Source: Petrolisthes cinctipes (taxonomy: Eukaryota; Arthropoda; Malacostraca; Decapoda; Porcellanidae). Taken from it: a DNA stretch of 64,000 bases. Below, one piece after another: positions 34,575 through 48,849 of the stretch (position 1 is the stretch's first letter; every line of letters starts with the position of its first letter). The stretch spans positions 677,501 to 741,500 of the forward strand of contig JAWQEG010000508.1 of NCBI GenBank assembly GCA_033782935.1. Reading direction: 5' to 3'. Both the position numbers and the translations under genes were made by a program. The notes under the pieces were generated by a model. That model saw only the letters and a program-made list of their open reading frames with translations. It had not been told where the DNA came from and made no database searches.

Positions 34575-37513
34575 TATCGACTTTTTGGCACCTAAAAGAT
34601 CGATTTTTAGCATGTTTTTAGCCTATATTTTGAAAATATTCTAGCACTGTACAGATTGCTTCTGGGACCCCAAAATATTGAATTTTCGGGTGTTTTGAGC
34701 CTGAATTTGAGATATAAACGGGTGCTGAAGATGCATGCACATATCGACTTTTGTGCACCTAAAAGATCGATTTTCAGTATGTTTTGAGCATGTGTTTTGA
34801 AAATACTCTAACACGGAGTAGGCATGTACAGATCGCTTCTGGGACCCCTAAATATCGAATTTTCGGGTGTTTTGGGGCTGAATTTGAGATATCGACTTTT
34901 TGGCACCTAAAAGATCAGATTTTAGCATGTTTTTAGCCTATATTTTGAAAATATTCTAGCACTGTACAGATTGCTTCTGGGACCCCAAAATATTGAATTT
35001 TCGGGTGTTTTGAGCCTGAATTTGAGATATAAACGGGTACAGAAGATACATGCACATATTGACTTTGGGCACCAAAAATATCGATTTTCAGCATGTTTTG
35101 GGCCTGTATTTTGAAAATACTCTAACACTGAGTAGGCATGTACAGATTGCTTCTGGGACCCCAAAATATTGAATTTTCGGGTGTTTTGAGCCTGAATTTG
35201 AGATATAAACGGGTACTGAAGATGCATGCACATATCGACTTTTGTGCACCTAAAAGATCGATTTTCAGTATGTTTTGAGCATGTATTTTGAAAATACTCT
35301 AACACGGAGTAGGCATGTACAGATCGCTTCTGGGACCCCTAAATATCGAATTTTCGGGTGTTTTGGGACTGAATTTGAGATATCGACTTTTTGGCACCTA
35401 AAAGATCGATTTTTAGCATGTTTTTAGCCTATATTTTGAAAATATTCTAGCACTGTGTAGGCATGTACAGATTGCTTCTGGGACCCCAAAATATTGAATT
35501 TTCGGGTGTTTTGAGCCTGAATTTGAGATATAAACGGGTACTGAAGATGCATGCACATATCGACTTTTGTGCACCTAAAAGATCGATTTTCAGTATGTTT
35601 TGAGCATGTATTTTGAAAATACTCTAACACGGAGTAGGCATGTACAGATCGCTTCTGGGACCCCTAAATATCGAATTTTCGGGTGTTTTGGGACTGAATT
35701 TGAGATATCGACTTTTTGGCACCTAAAAGATCGATTTTTAGCATGTTTTTAGCCTATATTTTGAAAATATTCTAGCACTGAGTAGGCATGTACAGATTGC
35801 TTCTGGGACCCCAAAATATTGAATTTTCGGGTGTTTTGAGCCTGAATTTGAGATATAAACGGGTAGAGAAGATACATGCACATATTGACTTTGGGCATCT
35901 AAAAGATCGATTTTCAGCATGTTTTGGGCCTGTATTTTGAAAATACTCTAACACTGAGTAGGCATGTACAGATTGCTTCTGGGACCCCAAAATATTGAAT
36001 TTTCGGGTGTTTTGAGCCTGAATTTGAGATATAAACGGGTACTGAAGATGCATGCACATATCGACTTTTGTGCACCTAAAAGATCGATTTTCAGTATGTT
36101 TTGAGCATGTATTTTGAAAATACTCTTACACGGAGTAGGCATGTACAGATCGCTTCTGGGACCCCTAAATATCGAATTTTCTGGTGTTTTGGGACTGAAT
36201 TTGAGATATCGACTTATTGGCACCTAGAAGATCGATTTTTAGCATGTTTTTAGCCTATATTTTGAAAATATTCTAGCACTGTACAGATTGCTTCTGGGAC
36301 CCCAAAATATTGAATTTTCGGGTGTTTTGAGCCTCAATTTGAGATATAAACGGGTACAGAAGATACATGCACATATTGACTTTGGGCACCAAAAATATCG
36401 ATTTTCAGCATGTTTTGGGCCTGAATTTTTTAAAATACTCTAACACGGAGTAGGCATGTACAGATCGCTTCTGGGACCCCAAAATATCGAATTTTCGGGT
36501 GTTTAGGGCCAGAATTTGAGATATAAACGGGTACAGAAGATGCATGCACATATCGACTTTTGGGCACCTAAAAGATCGATTTTCAGTATGTTTTTGGCCT
36601 GTATTTTGAAAATACTCTAACACGGAGTAAGCATGTACAGATACCTTCTGGGACCTCTAAATATCGAATTTTCGATTGTTTTGGGACTGAATTTGAGATA
36701 TCGATTTTTTGGCACCTAAAATGTCGATTTTTAGCATGTTTTTAGCCTATATTTTGAAAATATTCTAGCACTGTGTAGGCATGTACAGATTGCTTCTGGG
36801 ACCCCAAAATATTGAATTTTCGGGTGTTTTGAGCCTGAATTTGAGATATAAACGGGTACAGAAGATACATGCACATATTGACTTAAGGCATCTAAAATAT
36901 AGATTTTCAGTATGTTTTGAGCATGTATTTTGAAAATACTCTAACACGGAGTAGGCATGTACAGATCGCTTCTGGGACCCCTAAATATCGAATTTTCGGG
37001 TGTTTTGGGACTGAATTTGAGATATCGACTTTTTGCCACCTAAAAGATCGATTTTTAGCATGTTTTTAGCCTATATTTTGAAAATATTCTAGCACTGTAC
37101 AGATTGCTTCTGGGACCCCAAAATATTGAATTTTCGGGTGTTTTGAGCCTGAATTTGAGATATAAACGGGTACAGATGATACATGCACATATTGACTTTG
37201 GGCATCTAAAATATCGATTTTCAGCATGTTTTGGGCCTGTATTTTGAAAATACTCTAACACTGAGTAGGCATGTACAGATTGCTTCTGGGACTCCAAAAT
37301 ATCGAATTTTCGGGTGTTTTGAGCCTGAATTTGAGATATAAACGGGTACTGAAGATGCATGCACATATCGACTTTTGTGCACCTAAAAGATCGATTTTCA
37401 GTATGTTTTGAGCATGTATTTTGAAAATACTCTAACACTGAGTAGGCATGTGCAGATCGCTTCTTGGACCCCTAAATATCGAATTTTCGGGTGTTTTGGG
37501 ACTGAATTTGAGA
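34575..37513 (+). repeat. Mixed block with E-length dimers
   Basis: Monomer starts: B34575, A34742, B34890, L35057, A35233, E35381, A35558, E35706, F35883, A36059, B36207, C36374 (177), D36551, E36699, F-36876 (147), B37023, F37190, A37366. 34575-35557 duplicates the X3 downstream flank. The F- at 36876 is a clear F-to-A switch: it starts tattgacttaaggcatct and continues cagtatgttttgagcatg. Scattered private substitutions are more frequent near 36.0-37.0 kb than in neighbours, for example gacttattggcacctagaag near 36,210. Confidence 0.82.
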
Positions 37514-40500
37514 TATCGACTTTTTGGCACCTAAAAGATCGATTTTTAGCATGTTTTTAGCCTATATTTTGAAAATATTCTAGCACTGAGTAGGCATGTA
37601 CAGATTGCTTCTGGGACCCCAAAATATTGAATTTTCGGGTGTTTTGAGCCTGAATTCGAGATATAAACGGGTACAGAAGATACATGCACATATTGACTTT
37701 GGGCACCAAAAATATCGATTTTCAGCATGTTTTGGGCCTGAATTTTGAAAATACTCTAACACGGAGTAGGCATGTACAGATCGCTTCTGGGACCCCAAAA
37801 TATCGAATTTTCGGGTGTTTTGAGCCTGAATTTGAGATATAAACGGGAACTGAAGATGCATGCACATATCGACTTTTGTGCACCTAAAAGATCGATTTTC
37901 AGTATGTTTTGAGCATGTATTTTGAAAATACTCTAACACGGAGTAGGCATGTACAGATCGCTTCTGGGACCCCTAAATATCGAATTTTCGGGTGTTTTGG
38001 GACTGAATTTGAGATATCGACTTTTTGGCACCTAAAAGATCGATTTTTAGCATGTTTTTAGCCTATATTTTGAAAATATTCTAGCACTGTACAGATTGCT
38101 TCTGGGACCCCAAAATATTGAATTTTCGGGTGTTTTGAGCCTGAATTTGAGATATAAACGGGTACTGAAGATGCATGCACATATCGACTTTTGTGCACCT
38201 AAAAGATCGATTTTCAGTATGTTTTGAGCATGTATTTTGAAAATACTCTAACACGGAGTAGGCATGTACAGATCGCTTCTGGGACCCCTAAATATCGAAT
38301 TTTCGGGTGTTTTGGGACTGAATTTGAGATATCGACTTTTTGGCACATAAAAGATCGATTTTTAGCATGTTTTTAGCCTATATTTTGAAAATATTCTAGC
38401 ACTGTACAGATTGCTTCTGGGACCCCAAAATATTGAATTTTCGGGTGTTTTGAGCCTGAATTTGAGATATAAACGGGTACAGAAGATACATGCACATGTT
38501 GACTTTGGGCACCAAAAATATCGATTTTCAGCATGTTTTGGGCCTGAATTTTGAAAATACTCTAACACGGAGTAGGCATGTACAGATCGCTTCTGGGACC
38601 CCAAAATATCGAATTTTCGGGATTTTTGAGCCTGAATTTGAGATATAAACGGGTACTGAAGATGCATGCACATATCGACTTTTGTGCACCTAAAAGATCG
38701 ATTTTCAGTATGTTTTGAGCATGTATTTTGAAAATACTCTAACACGGAGTAGGCATGTACAGATCGCTTCTGGGACCCCTAAATATCGAATTTTCGGGTG
38801 TTTTGGGACTGAATTTGAGATATCGACTTTTTGGCACCTAAAAGATCGATTTTTAGCATGTTTTTAGCCTATATTTTGAAAATATTCTAGCACTGAGTAG
38901 GCATGTACAGATTGCTTCTGGGACCCCAAAATATTGAATTTTCGGGTGTTTTGAGCCTGAATTTGAGATATAAACGGGTACAGAAGATACATGCACATAT
39001 TGACTTTGGGCACCAAAAATATCGATTTTCAGCATGTTTTGGGCCTGAATTTTGAAAATACTCTAACACGGAGTAGGCATGTACAGATCGCTTCTGGGAC
39101 CCCAAAATATCGAATTTTCGGGTGTTTTGAGCCTGAATTTGAGATATAAACGGGAACTGAAGATGCATGCACATATCGACTTTTGTGCACCTAAAAGATC
39201 GATTTTCAGTATGTTTTGAGCATGTATTTTGAAAATACTCTAACACGGAGTAGGCATGTACAGATCGCTTCTGGGACCCCTAAATATCGAATTTTCGGGT
39301 GTTTTGGGACTGAATTTGAGATATCGACTTTTTGGCACCTAAAAGATCGATTTTTAGCATGTTTTTAGCCTATATTTTGAAAATATTCTAGCACTGTACA
39401 GATTGCTTCTGGGACCCCAAAATATTGAATTTTCGGGTGTTTTGAGCCTGAATTTGAGATATAAACGGGTACTGAAGATGCATGCACATATCGACTTTTG
39501 TGCACCTAAAAGATCGATTTTCAGTATGTTTTGAGCATGTATTTTGAAAATACTCTAACACGGAGTAGGCATGTACAGATCGCTTCTGGGACCCCTAAAT
39601 ATCGAATTTTCGGGTGTTTTGGGACTGAATTTGAGATATCGACTTTTTGGCACATAAAAGATCGATTTTTAGCATGTTTTTAGCCTATATTTTGAAAATA
39701 TTCTAGCACTGTACAGATTGCTTCTGGGACCCCAAAATATTGAATTTTCGGGTGTTTTGAGCCTGAATTTGAGATATAAACGGGTACAGAAGATACATGC
39801 ACATGTTGACTTTGGGCACCAAAAATATCGATTTTCAGCATGTTTTGGGCCTGAATTTTGAAAATACTCTAACACGGAGTAGGCATGTACAGATCGCTTC
39901 TGGGACCCCAAAATATCGAATTTTCGGGATTTTTGAGCCTGAATTTGAGATATAAACGGGTACTGAAGATGCATGCACATATCGACTTTTGTGCACCTAA
40001 AAGATCGATTTTCAGTATGTTTTGAGCATGTATTTTGAAAATACTCTAACACGGAGTAGGCATGTACAGATCGCTTCTGGGACCCCTAAATATCGAATTT
40101 TCGGGTGTTTTGGGACTGAATTTGAGATATCGACTTTTTGGCACCTAAAAGATCGATTTTTAGCATGTTTTTAGCCTATATTTTGAAAATATTCTAGCAC
40201 TGAGTAGGCATGTACAGATTGCTTCTGGGACCCCAAAATATTGAATTTTCGGGTGTTTTGAGCCTGAATTTGAGATATAAACGGGTACAGAAGATACATG
40301 CACATATTGACTTTGGGCACCAAAAATATCGATTTTCAGCATGTTTTGGGCCTGAATTTTGAAAATACTCTAACACGGAGTAGGCATGTACAGATCGCTT
40401 CTGGGACCCCAAAATATCGAATTTTCGGGTGTTTTGAGCCTGAATTTGAGATATAAACGGGAACTGAAGATGCATGCACATATCGACTTTTGTGCACCTA

Positions 40501-41119
40501 AAAGATCGATTTTCAGTATGTTTTGAGCATGTATTTTGAAAATACTCTAACACGGAGTAGGCATGTACAGATCGCTTCTGGGACCCCTAAATATCGAATT
40601 TTCGGGTGTTTTGGGACTGAATTTGAGATATCGACTTTTTGGCACATAAAAGATCGATTTTTAGCATGTTTTTAGCCTATATTTTGAAAATATTCTAGCA
40701 CTGTACAGATTGCTTCTGGGACCCCAAAATATTGAATTTTCGGGTGTTTTGAGCCTGAATTTGAGATATAAACGGGTACAGAAGATACATGCACATATTG
40801 ACTTTGGGCACCAAAAATATCGATTTTCAGCATGTTTTGGGCCTGAATTTTGAAAATACTCTAACACGGAGTAGGCATGTACAGATCGCTTCTGGGACCC
40901 CAAAATATCGAATTTTCGGGTGTTTTGAGCCTGAATTTGAGATATAAACGGGAACTGAAGATGCATGCACATATCGACTTTTGTGCACCTAAAAGATCGA
41001 TTTTCAGTATGTTTTGAGCATGTATTTTGAAAATACTCTAACACGGAGTAGGCATGTACAGATCGCTTCTGGGACCCCTAAATATCGAATTTTCGGGTGT
41101 TTTCGGACTGAATTTGAGA
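37514..41119 (+). repeat. Tandem 1,307-bp octamer repeat, two full copies plus a contracted third
   Basis: Copy 1: E37514, C37691, A37867, B38015, A38182, B38330, C38497, A38673. Copy 2: E38821, C38998, A39174, B39322, A39489, B39637, C39804, A39980. Copy 3: E40128, C40305, A40481, B40629, C40796, A40972, which lacks one B-A pair and so returns to 992 bp. Copies 1 and 2 share the rare variants cacataaaag, cacatgttgac, cgggatttttgag and cgggaactgaag at exactly 1,307-bp spacing. One difference I noted is gaattcgag near 37,655 in copy 1. This is the youngest-looking expansion in the window. Confidence 0.9.
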
Positions 41120-43919
41120 TATCGACTTTTTGGCACCTAAAAGATCGATTTTTAGCATGTTTTTAGCCTATATTTTGAAAATATTCTAGCACTGTACAGA
41201 TTGCTTCTGGGACCCCAAAATATTGAATTTTCGGGTGTTTTGAGCCTGAATTTGAGATATAAACGGGTACAGAAGATACATGCACATATTGACTTTGGGC
41301 ACCAAAAATATCGATTTTCAGCATGTTTTGGGCCTGAATTTTGAAAATACTCTAACACGGAGTAGGCATGTACAGATCGCTTCTGGCACCCCAAAATATC
41401 GAATTTTCGGGTGTTTAGGGCAAGAATTTGAGATATAAACGGGTACAGAAGATGCATGCACATATCGACTTTTGGGCACCTAAAAGATCGATTTTCAGTA
41501 TGTTTTTGGCCTGTATTTAGAAAATACTCTAACACGGAGTAGGCATGTACAGATCTCTTCTGGGACCTCTAAATATCGAATTTTCTGGTGTTTTGGGACT
41601 GAATTTGAGATATCGATTTTTTGGCACCTAAAATGTCGATTTTTAGCATGTTTTTAGCCTATATTTTGAAAATATTCTAGCACTGTGTAGGCATGTACAG
41701 ATTGCTTCTGGGACCCCAAAATATTGAATTTTCGGGTGTTTTGAGCCTGAATTTGAGATATAAACGGGTACAGAAGATACATGCACATATTGACTTTGGG
41801 CATCTAAAATATCGATTTTCAGCATGTTTTGGGCCTGTATTTTGAAAATACTCTAACACTGAGTAGGCATGTACAGATTGCTTCTGGGACCCCAAAATAT
41901 TGAATTTTCGGGTGTTTTGAGCCTGAATTTGAGATATAAACGGGTACTGAAGATGCATGCACATATCGACTTTTGTGCACCTAAAAGATCGATTTTCAGT
42001 ATGTTTTGAGCATGTATTTTGAAAATACTCTAACACGGAGTAGGCATGTACAGATCGCTTCTGGGACCCCTAAATATCGAATTTTCGGGTGTTTTGGGGC
42101 TGAATTTGAGATATCGACTTTTTGGCACCTAAAAGATCGATTTTTAGCATGTTTTTAGCCTATATTTTGAAAATATTCTAGCACTGTACAGATTGCTTCT
42201 GGGACCCCAAAATATTGAATTTTCGGGTGTTTTGAGCATGAATTTGAGATATAAACGGGTACAGAAGATACATGCACATATTGACTTTGGGCACCAAAAA
42301 TATCGATTTTCAGCATGTTTTGGGCCTGTATTTTGAAAATACTCTAACACTGAGTAGGCATGTACAGATTGCTTCTGGGACCCCAAAATATTGAATTTTC
42401 GGGTGTTTTGAGCCTGAATTTGAGATATAAACGGGTACTGAAGATGCATGCACATATCGACTTTTGTGCACCTAAAAGATCGATTTTCAGTATGTTTTGA
42501 GCATGTATTTTGAAAATACTCTAACACGGAGTAGGCATGTACAGATCGCTTCCGGGACCCCTAAATATCGAATTTTCGGGTGTTTTGGGACTGAATTTGA
42601 GATATCGACTTTTTGGCACCTAAAAGATCGATTTTTAGCATGTTTTTAGCCTATATTTTGAAAATATTCTAGCACTGTGTAGGCATGTACAGATTGCTTC
42701 TGGGACCCCAAAATATTGAATTTTCGGGTGTTTTGAGCCTGATTTTGAGATATAAACGGGTACTGAAGATGCATGCACATATCGACTTTTGTGCACCTAA
42801 AATATCGATTTTCAGTATGTTTTGAGCATGTATTTTGAAAATACTCTAACACGGAGTAGGCATGTACAGATCGCTTCTGGGACCCCTAAATATCGAATTT
42901 TCGGGTGTTTTGGGACTGAATTTGAGATATCGACTTTTTGGCACCTAAAAGATCGATTTTTAGCATGTTTTTAGCCTATATTTTGAAAATATTCTAGCAC
43001 TGTACAGATTGCTTCTGGGACCCCAAAATATTGAATTTTCGGGTGTTTTGAGCCTGAATTTGAGATATAAACGGGTACAGAAGATACATGCACATATTGA
43101 CTTTGGGCATCTAAAATATCGATTTTCAGCATGTTTTGGGCCTGTATTTTGAAAATACTCTAACACTGAGTAGGCATGTACAGATTGCTTCTGGGACCCC
43201 AAAATATCGAATTTTCGGGTGTTTTGAGCCTGAATTTGAGATATAAACGGGTACTGAAGATGCATGCACATATCGACTTTTGTGCAGCTAAAAGATCGAT
43301 TTTCAGTATGTTTTGAGCATGTATTTTGAAAATACTCTAACACGGAGTAGGCATGTGCAGATCGCTTCTGGGACCCCTAAATATCGAATTTTCGGGTGTT
43401 TTGGGACTGAATTTGAGATATCGACTTTTTGGCACCTAAAAGATCGATTTTTAGCATGTTTTTAGCCTATATTTTGAAAATATTCTAGCACTGAGTAGGC
43501 ATGTACAGATTGCTTCTGGGACCCCAAAATATTGAATTTTCGGGTGTTTTGAGCCTGAATTTGAGATATAAACGGGTACAGAAGAGACATGCACATATTG
43601 ACTTTGGGCACCAAAAATATCGATTTTCAGCACGTTTTGGGCCTGAATTTTGAAAATACTCTAACACGGAGTAGGCATGTACAGATCGCTTCTGGGACCC
43701 CAAAATATCGAATTTTCGGGTGTTTTGAGCCTGAATTTGAGATATAAACGGGAACTGAAGATGCATGCACATATCGACTTTTGTGCACCTAAAAGATCGA
43801 TTTTCAGTATGTTTTGAGCATGTATTTTGAAAATACTCTAACACGGAGTAGGCATGTACAGATCGCTTCTGGGACCCCTAAATATCGAATTTTCGGGTGT
43901 TTTGGGACTGAATTTGAGA
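41120..43919 (+). repeat. 2,800-bp composite higher-order repeat, copy 1 (992 + 1,808)
   Basis: Monomer starts: B41120, C41287, D41463, E41611, F41788, A41964 (992 bp), then B42112, L42279, A42455, E42603, A42780, B42928, F43095, A43271, E43419, C43596, A43772 (1,808 bp). Private markers: ctggcacccc and gggcaagaatttg in the C monomer, gagcctgattttgag and aaaatatcgattttcagtatg in the E-A pair at 42603-42927, and catgtgcagatcg near 43,355. All recur in the next copy. Confidence 0.88.
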
Positions 43920-46541
43920 TATCGACTTTTTGGCACCTAAAAGATCGATTTTTAGCATGTTTTTAGCCTATATTTTGAAAATATTCTAGCACTGTACAGA
44001 TTGCTTCTGGGACCCCAAAATATTGAATTTTCGGGTGTTTTGAGCCTGAATTTGAGATATAAACGGGTACAGAAGATACATGCACATATTGACTTTGGGC
44101 ACCAAAAATATCGATTTTCAGCATGTTTTGGGCCTGAATTTTGAAAATACTCTAACACGGAGTAGGCATGTACAGATCGCTTCTGGCACCCCAAAATATC
44201 GAATTTTCGGGTGTTTAGGGCAAGAATTTGAGATATAAACGGGTACAGAAGATGCATGCACATATCGACTTTTGGGCACCTAAAAGATCGATTTTCAGTA
44301 TGTTTTTGGCCTGTATTTTGAAAATACTCTAACACGGAGTAGGCATGTACAGATCGCTTCTGGGACCTCTAAATATCGAATTTTCGGGTGTTTTGGGACT
44401 GAATTTGAGATATCGATTTTTTGGCACCTAAAATGTCGATTTTTAGCATGTTTTTAGCCTATATTTTGAAAATATTCTAGCACTGTGTAGGCATGTACAG
44501 ATTGCTTCTGGGACCCCAAAATATTGAATTTTCGGGTGTTTTGAGCCTGAATTTGAGATATAAACGGGTACAGAAGATACATGCACATATTGACTTTGGG
44601 CATCTAAAATATCGATTTTCAGCATGTTTTGGGCCTGTATTTTGAAAATACTCTAACACTGAGTAGGCATGTACAGATTGCTTCTGGGACCCCAAAATAT
44701 TGAATTTTCGGGTGTTTTGAGCCTGAATTTGAGATATAAACGGGTACTGAAGATGCATGCACATATCGACTTTTGTGCACCTAAAAGATCGATTTTCAGT
44801 ATGTTTTGAGCATGTATTTTGAAAATACTCTAACACGGAGTAGGCATGTACAGATCGCTTCTGGGACCCCTAAATATCGAATTTTCGGGTGTTTTGGGAC
44901 TGAATTTGAGATATCGACTTTTTGGCACCTAAAAGATCGATTTTTAGCATGTTTTTAGCCTATATTTTGAAAATATTCTAGCACTGTACAGATTGCTTCT
45001 GGGACCCCAAAATATTGAATTTTCGGGTGTTTTGAGCCTGAATTTGAGATATAAACGGGTACAGAAGATACATGCACATATTGACTTTGGGCACCAAAAA
45101 TATCGATTTTCAGCATGTTTTGGGCCTGAATTTTGAAAATACTCTAACACTGAGTAGGCATGTACAGATTGCTTCTGGGACCCCAAAATATTGAATTTTC
45201 GGGTGTTTTGAGCCTGAATTTGAGATATAAACGGGTACTGAAGATGCATGCACATATCGACTTTTGTGCACCTAAAAGATCGATTTTCAGTATGTTTTGA
45301 GCATGTATTTTGAAAATACTCTAACACGGAGTAGGCATGTACAGATCGCTTCTGGGACCCCTAAATATCGAATTTTTGGGTATTTTGGGACTGAATTTGA
45401 GATATCGACTTTTTGGCACATAAAATATCGATTTTTAGCATGTTTTTGCCTTTATTTTGAAAATATTCTAGCACTGTGTAGGCATGTACATATTGCTTCT
45501 GGGACCCCAAAATATTGAATTTTCGGGTGTTTTGAGCCTGATTTTGAGATATAAACGGGTACTGAAGATGCATGCACATATCGACTTTTGTGCACCTAAA
45601 ATATCGATTTTCAGTATGTTTTGAGCATGTATTTTGAAAATACTCTAACACGGAGTAGGCATGTACAGATCGCTTCTGGGACCCCTAAATATCGAATTTT
45701 CGGGTGTTTTGGGACTGAATTTGAGATATCGACTTTTTGGCACCTAAAAGATCGATTTTTAGCATGTTTTTAGCCTATATTTTGAAAATATTCTAGCACT
45801 GTACAGATTGCTTCTGGGACCCCAAAATATTGAATTTTCGGGTGTTTTGAGCCTGAATTTGAGATATAAACGGGTACAGAAGATACATGCACATATTGAC
45901 TTTGGGCATCTAAAATATCGATTTTCAGCATGTTTTGGGCCTGTATTTTGAAAATACTCTAACACTGAGTAGGCATGTACAGATTGCTTCTGGGACCCCA
46001 AAATATCGAATTTTCGGGTGTTTTGAGCCTGAATTTGTGATTTAAACGGGTACTGAAGATGCATGCACATATCGACTTTTGTGCACCTAAAAGATCGATT
46101 TTCAGTATGTTTTGAGCATGTATTTTGAAAATACTCTAACACGGAGTAGGCATGTGCAGATCGCTTCTGGGACCCCTAAATATCGAATTTTCGGGTGTTT
46201 TGGGACTGAATTTGAGATATCGACTTTTTGGCACCTAAAAGATCGATTTTTAGCATGTTTTTAGCCTATATTTTGAAAATATTCTAGCACTGAGTAGGCA
46301 TGTACAGATTGCTTCTGGGACCCCAAAATATTGAATTTTCGGGTGTTTTGAGCCTGAATTTGAGATATAAACGGGTACAGAAGATACATGCACATATTGA
46401 CTTTGGGCACCAAAAATATCGATTTTCAGCATGTTTTAGGCCTGAATTTTGAAAATACTCTAACACGGAGTAGGCATGTACAGATCGCTTCTGGGACCCC
46501 AAAATATCGAATTTTCGGGTGTTTTGGGACTGAATTTGAGA
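43920..46541 (+). repeat. 2,800-bp composite, copy 2 (contracted to 2,622 bp)
   Basis: Monomer starts: B43920, C44087, D44263, E44411, F44588, A44764, B44912, L45079, A45255, E45403 (176), A45579, B45727, F45894, A46070, E46218, C-46395 (147). The copy follows copy 1 at a 2,800-bp offset until 45,403 and at 2,799 after it, because E45403 has lost one base (gtttttgcctttatttt). It ends early: the last C is box-less and joins B46542 directly, so the final A monomer is missing. Confidence 0.87.
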
Positions 46542-48849
46542 TATCGACTTTTTGGCACCTAAAAGATCGATTTTTAGCATGTTTTTAGCCTATATTTTGA
46601 AAATATTCTAGCACTGTACAGATTGCTTCTGGGACCCCAAAATATTGAATTTTCGGGTGTTTTGAGCCTGAATTTGAGATATAAACGGGTACAGAAGATA
46701 CATGCACATATTGACTTTGGGCACCAAAAATATCGATTTTCAGCATGTTTTGGGTCTGAATTTTGAAAATACTCTAACACGGAGTAGGCATGTACAGATC
46801 GCTTCTGGGACCCCAAAATATCGAATTTTCGGGTGTTTAGGGCCAGAATTTGAGATATAAACGGGTACAGAAGATGCATGCACATATCGACTTTTGGGCA
46901 CCTAAAAGATCGATTTTCAGTATGTTTTTGGCCTGTATTTTGAAAATACTCTAACACGGAGTAGGCATGTACAGATCGCTTCTGGGACCTCTAAATATCG
47001 AATTTTCGGGTGTTTTGGGACTGAATTTGAGATATCGATTTTTTGGCACCTAAAATGTCGATTTTTAGCATGTTTTTAGCCTATATTTTGAAAATATTCT
47101 AGCACTGTGTAGGCATGTACAGATTGCTTCTGGGACCCCAAAATATTGAATTTTCGGGTGTTTTGAGCCTGAATTTGAGATATAAACGGGTACAGAAGAT
47201 ACATGCACATATTGACTTTGGGCATCTAAAATATCGATTTTCAGCATGTTTTGGGCCTGTATTTTGAAAATACTCTAACACTGAGTAGGCATGTACAGAT
47301 TGCTTCTGGGACCCCAAAATATTGAATTTTCGGGTGTTTTGAGCCTGAATTTGAGATATAAACGGGTACTGAAGATGCATGCACATATCGACTTTTGTGC
47401 ACCTAAAAGATCGATTTTCAGTATGTTTTGAGCATGTATTTTGAAAATACTCTAACACGGAGTAGGCATGTACAGATCGCTTCTGGGACCCCTAAATATC
47501 GAATTTTCGGGTGTTTTGGGACTGAATTTGAGATATCGACTTTTTGGCACCTAAAAGATCGATTTTTAGCATGTTTTTAGCCTATATTTTGAAAATATTC
47601 TAGCACTGTACAGATTGCTTCTGGGACCCCAAAATATTGAATTTTCGGGTGTTTTGAGCCTGAATTTGAGATATAAACGGGTACAGAAGATACATGCACA
47701 TATTGACTTTGGGCACCAAAAATATCGATTTTCAGCATGTTTTGGGCCTGAATTTTGAAAATACTCTAACACGGAGTAGGCATGTACAGATCGCTTCTGG
47801 GACCCCAAAATATCGAATTTTCGGGTGTTTAGGGCCAGAATTTGAGATATAAACGGGTACAGAAGATGCATGCACATATCGACTTTTGGGCACCTAAAAG
47901 ATCGATTTTCAGTATGTTTTTGGCCTGTATTTTGAAAATACTCTAACACGGAGTAGGCATGTACAGATCGCTTCTGGGACCTCTAAATATCGAATTTTCG
48001 GGTGTTTTGGGACTGAATTTGAGATATCGATTTTTTGGCACCTAAAATGTCGATTTTTAGCATGTTTTTAGCCTATATTTTGAAAATATTCTAGCACTGT
48101 GTAGGCATGTACAGATTGCTTCTGGGACCCCAAAATATTGAATTTTCGGGTGTTTTGAGCCTGAATTTGAGATATAAACGGGTACAGAAGATACATGCAC
48201 ATATTGACTTTGGGCATCTAAAATATCGATTTTCAGCATGTTTTGGGCCTGTATTTTGAAAATACTCTAACACTGAGTAGGCATGTACAGATTGCTTCTG
48301 GGACCCCAAAATATTGAATTTTCGGGTGTTTTGAGCCTGAATTTGAGATATAAACGGGTACTGAAGATGCATGCACATATCGACTTTTGTGCACCTAAAA
48401 GATCGATTTTCAGTATGTTTTGAGCATGTATTTTGAAAATACTCTAACACGGAGTAGGCATGTACAGATCGCTTCTGGGACCCCTAAATATCGAATTTTC
48501 GGGTGTTTTGGGACTGAATTTGAGATATCGACTTTTTGGCACCTAAAAGATCGATTTTTAGCATGTTTTTAGCCTATATTTTGAAAATATTCTAGCACTG
48601 AGTAGGCATGTACAGATTGCTTCTGGGACCCCTAAATATTGAATTTTCGGGTGTTTTGAGCCTGAATTTGAGATATAAACGGGTACAGAAGATACATGCA
48701 CATATTGACTTTGGGCACCAAAAATATCGATTTTCAGCATGTTTTAGGCCTGAATTTTGAAAATACTCTAACACGGAGTAGGCATGTACAGATCGCTTCT
48801 GGGACCCCAAAATATCGAATTTTCGGGTGTTTTGGGACTGAATTTGAGA
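46542..48849 (+). repeat. 2,308-bp higher-order repeat, copy 1
   Basis: Monomer starts: B46542, C46709, D46885, E47033, F47210, A47386, B47534, C47701, D47877, E48025, F48202, A48378, E48526, C-48703 (147). Two hexamers (1,984 bp) are followed by E-C- (324 bp). Both its first C (gttttgggtctgaatttt) and its last C- (gttttaggcctg) carry rare variants repeated 2,308 bp away (49,0xx and 46,4xx respectively), showing the unit moved as a whole. Confidence 0.85.
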
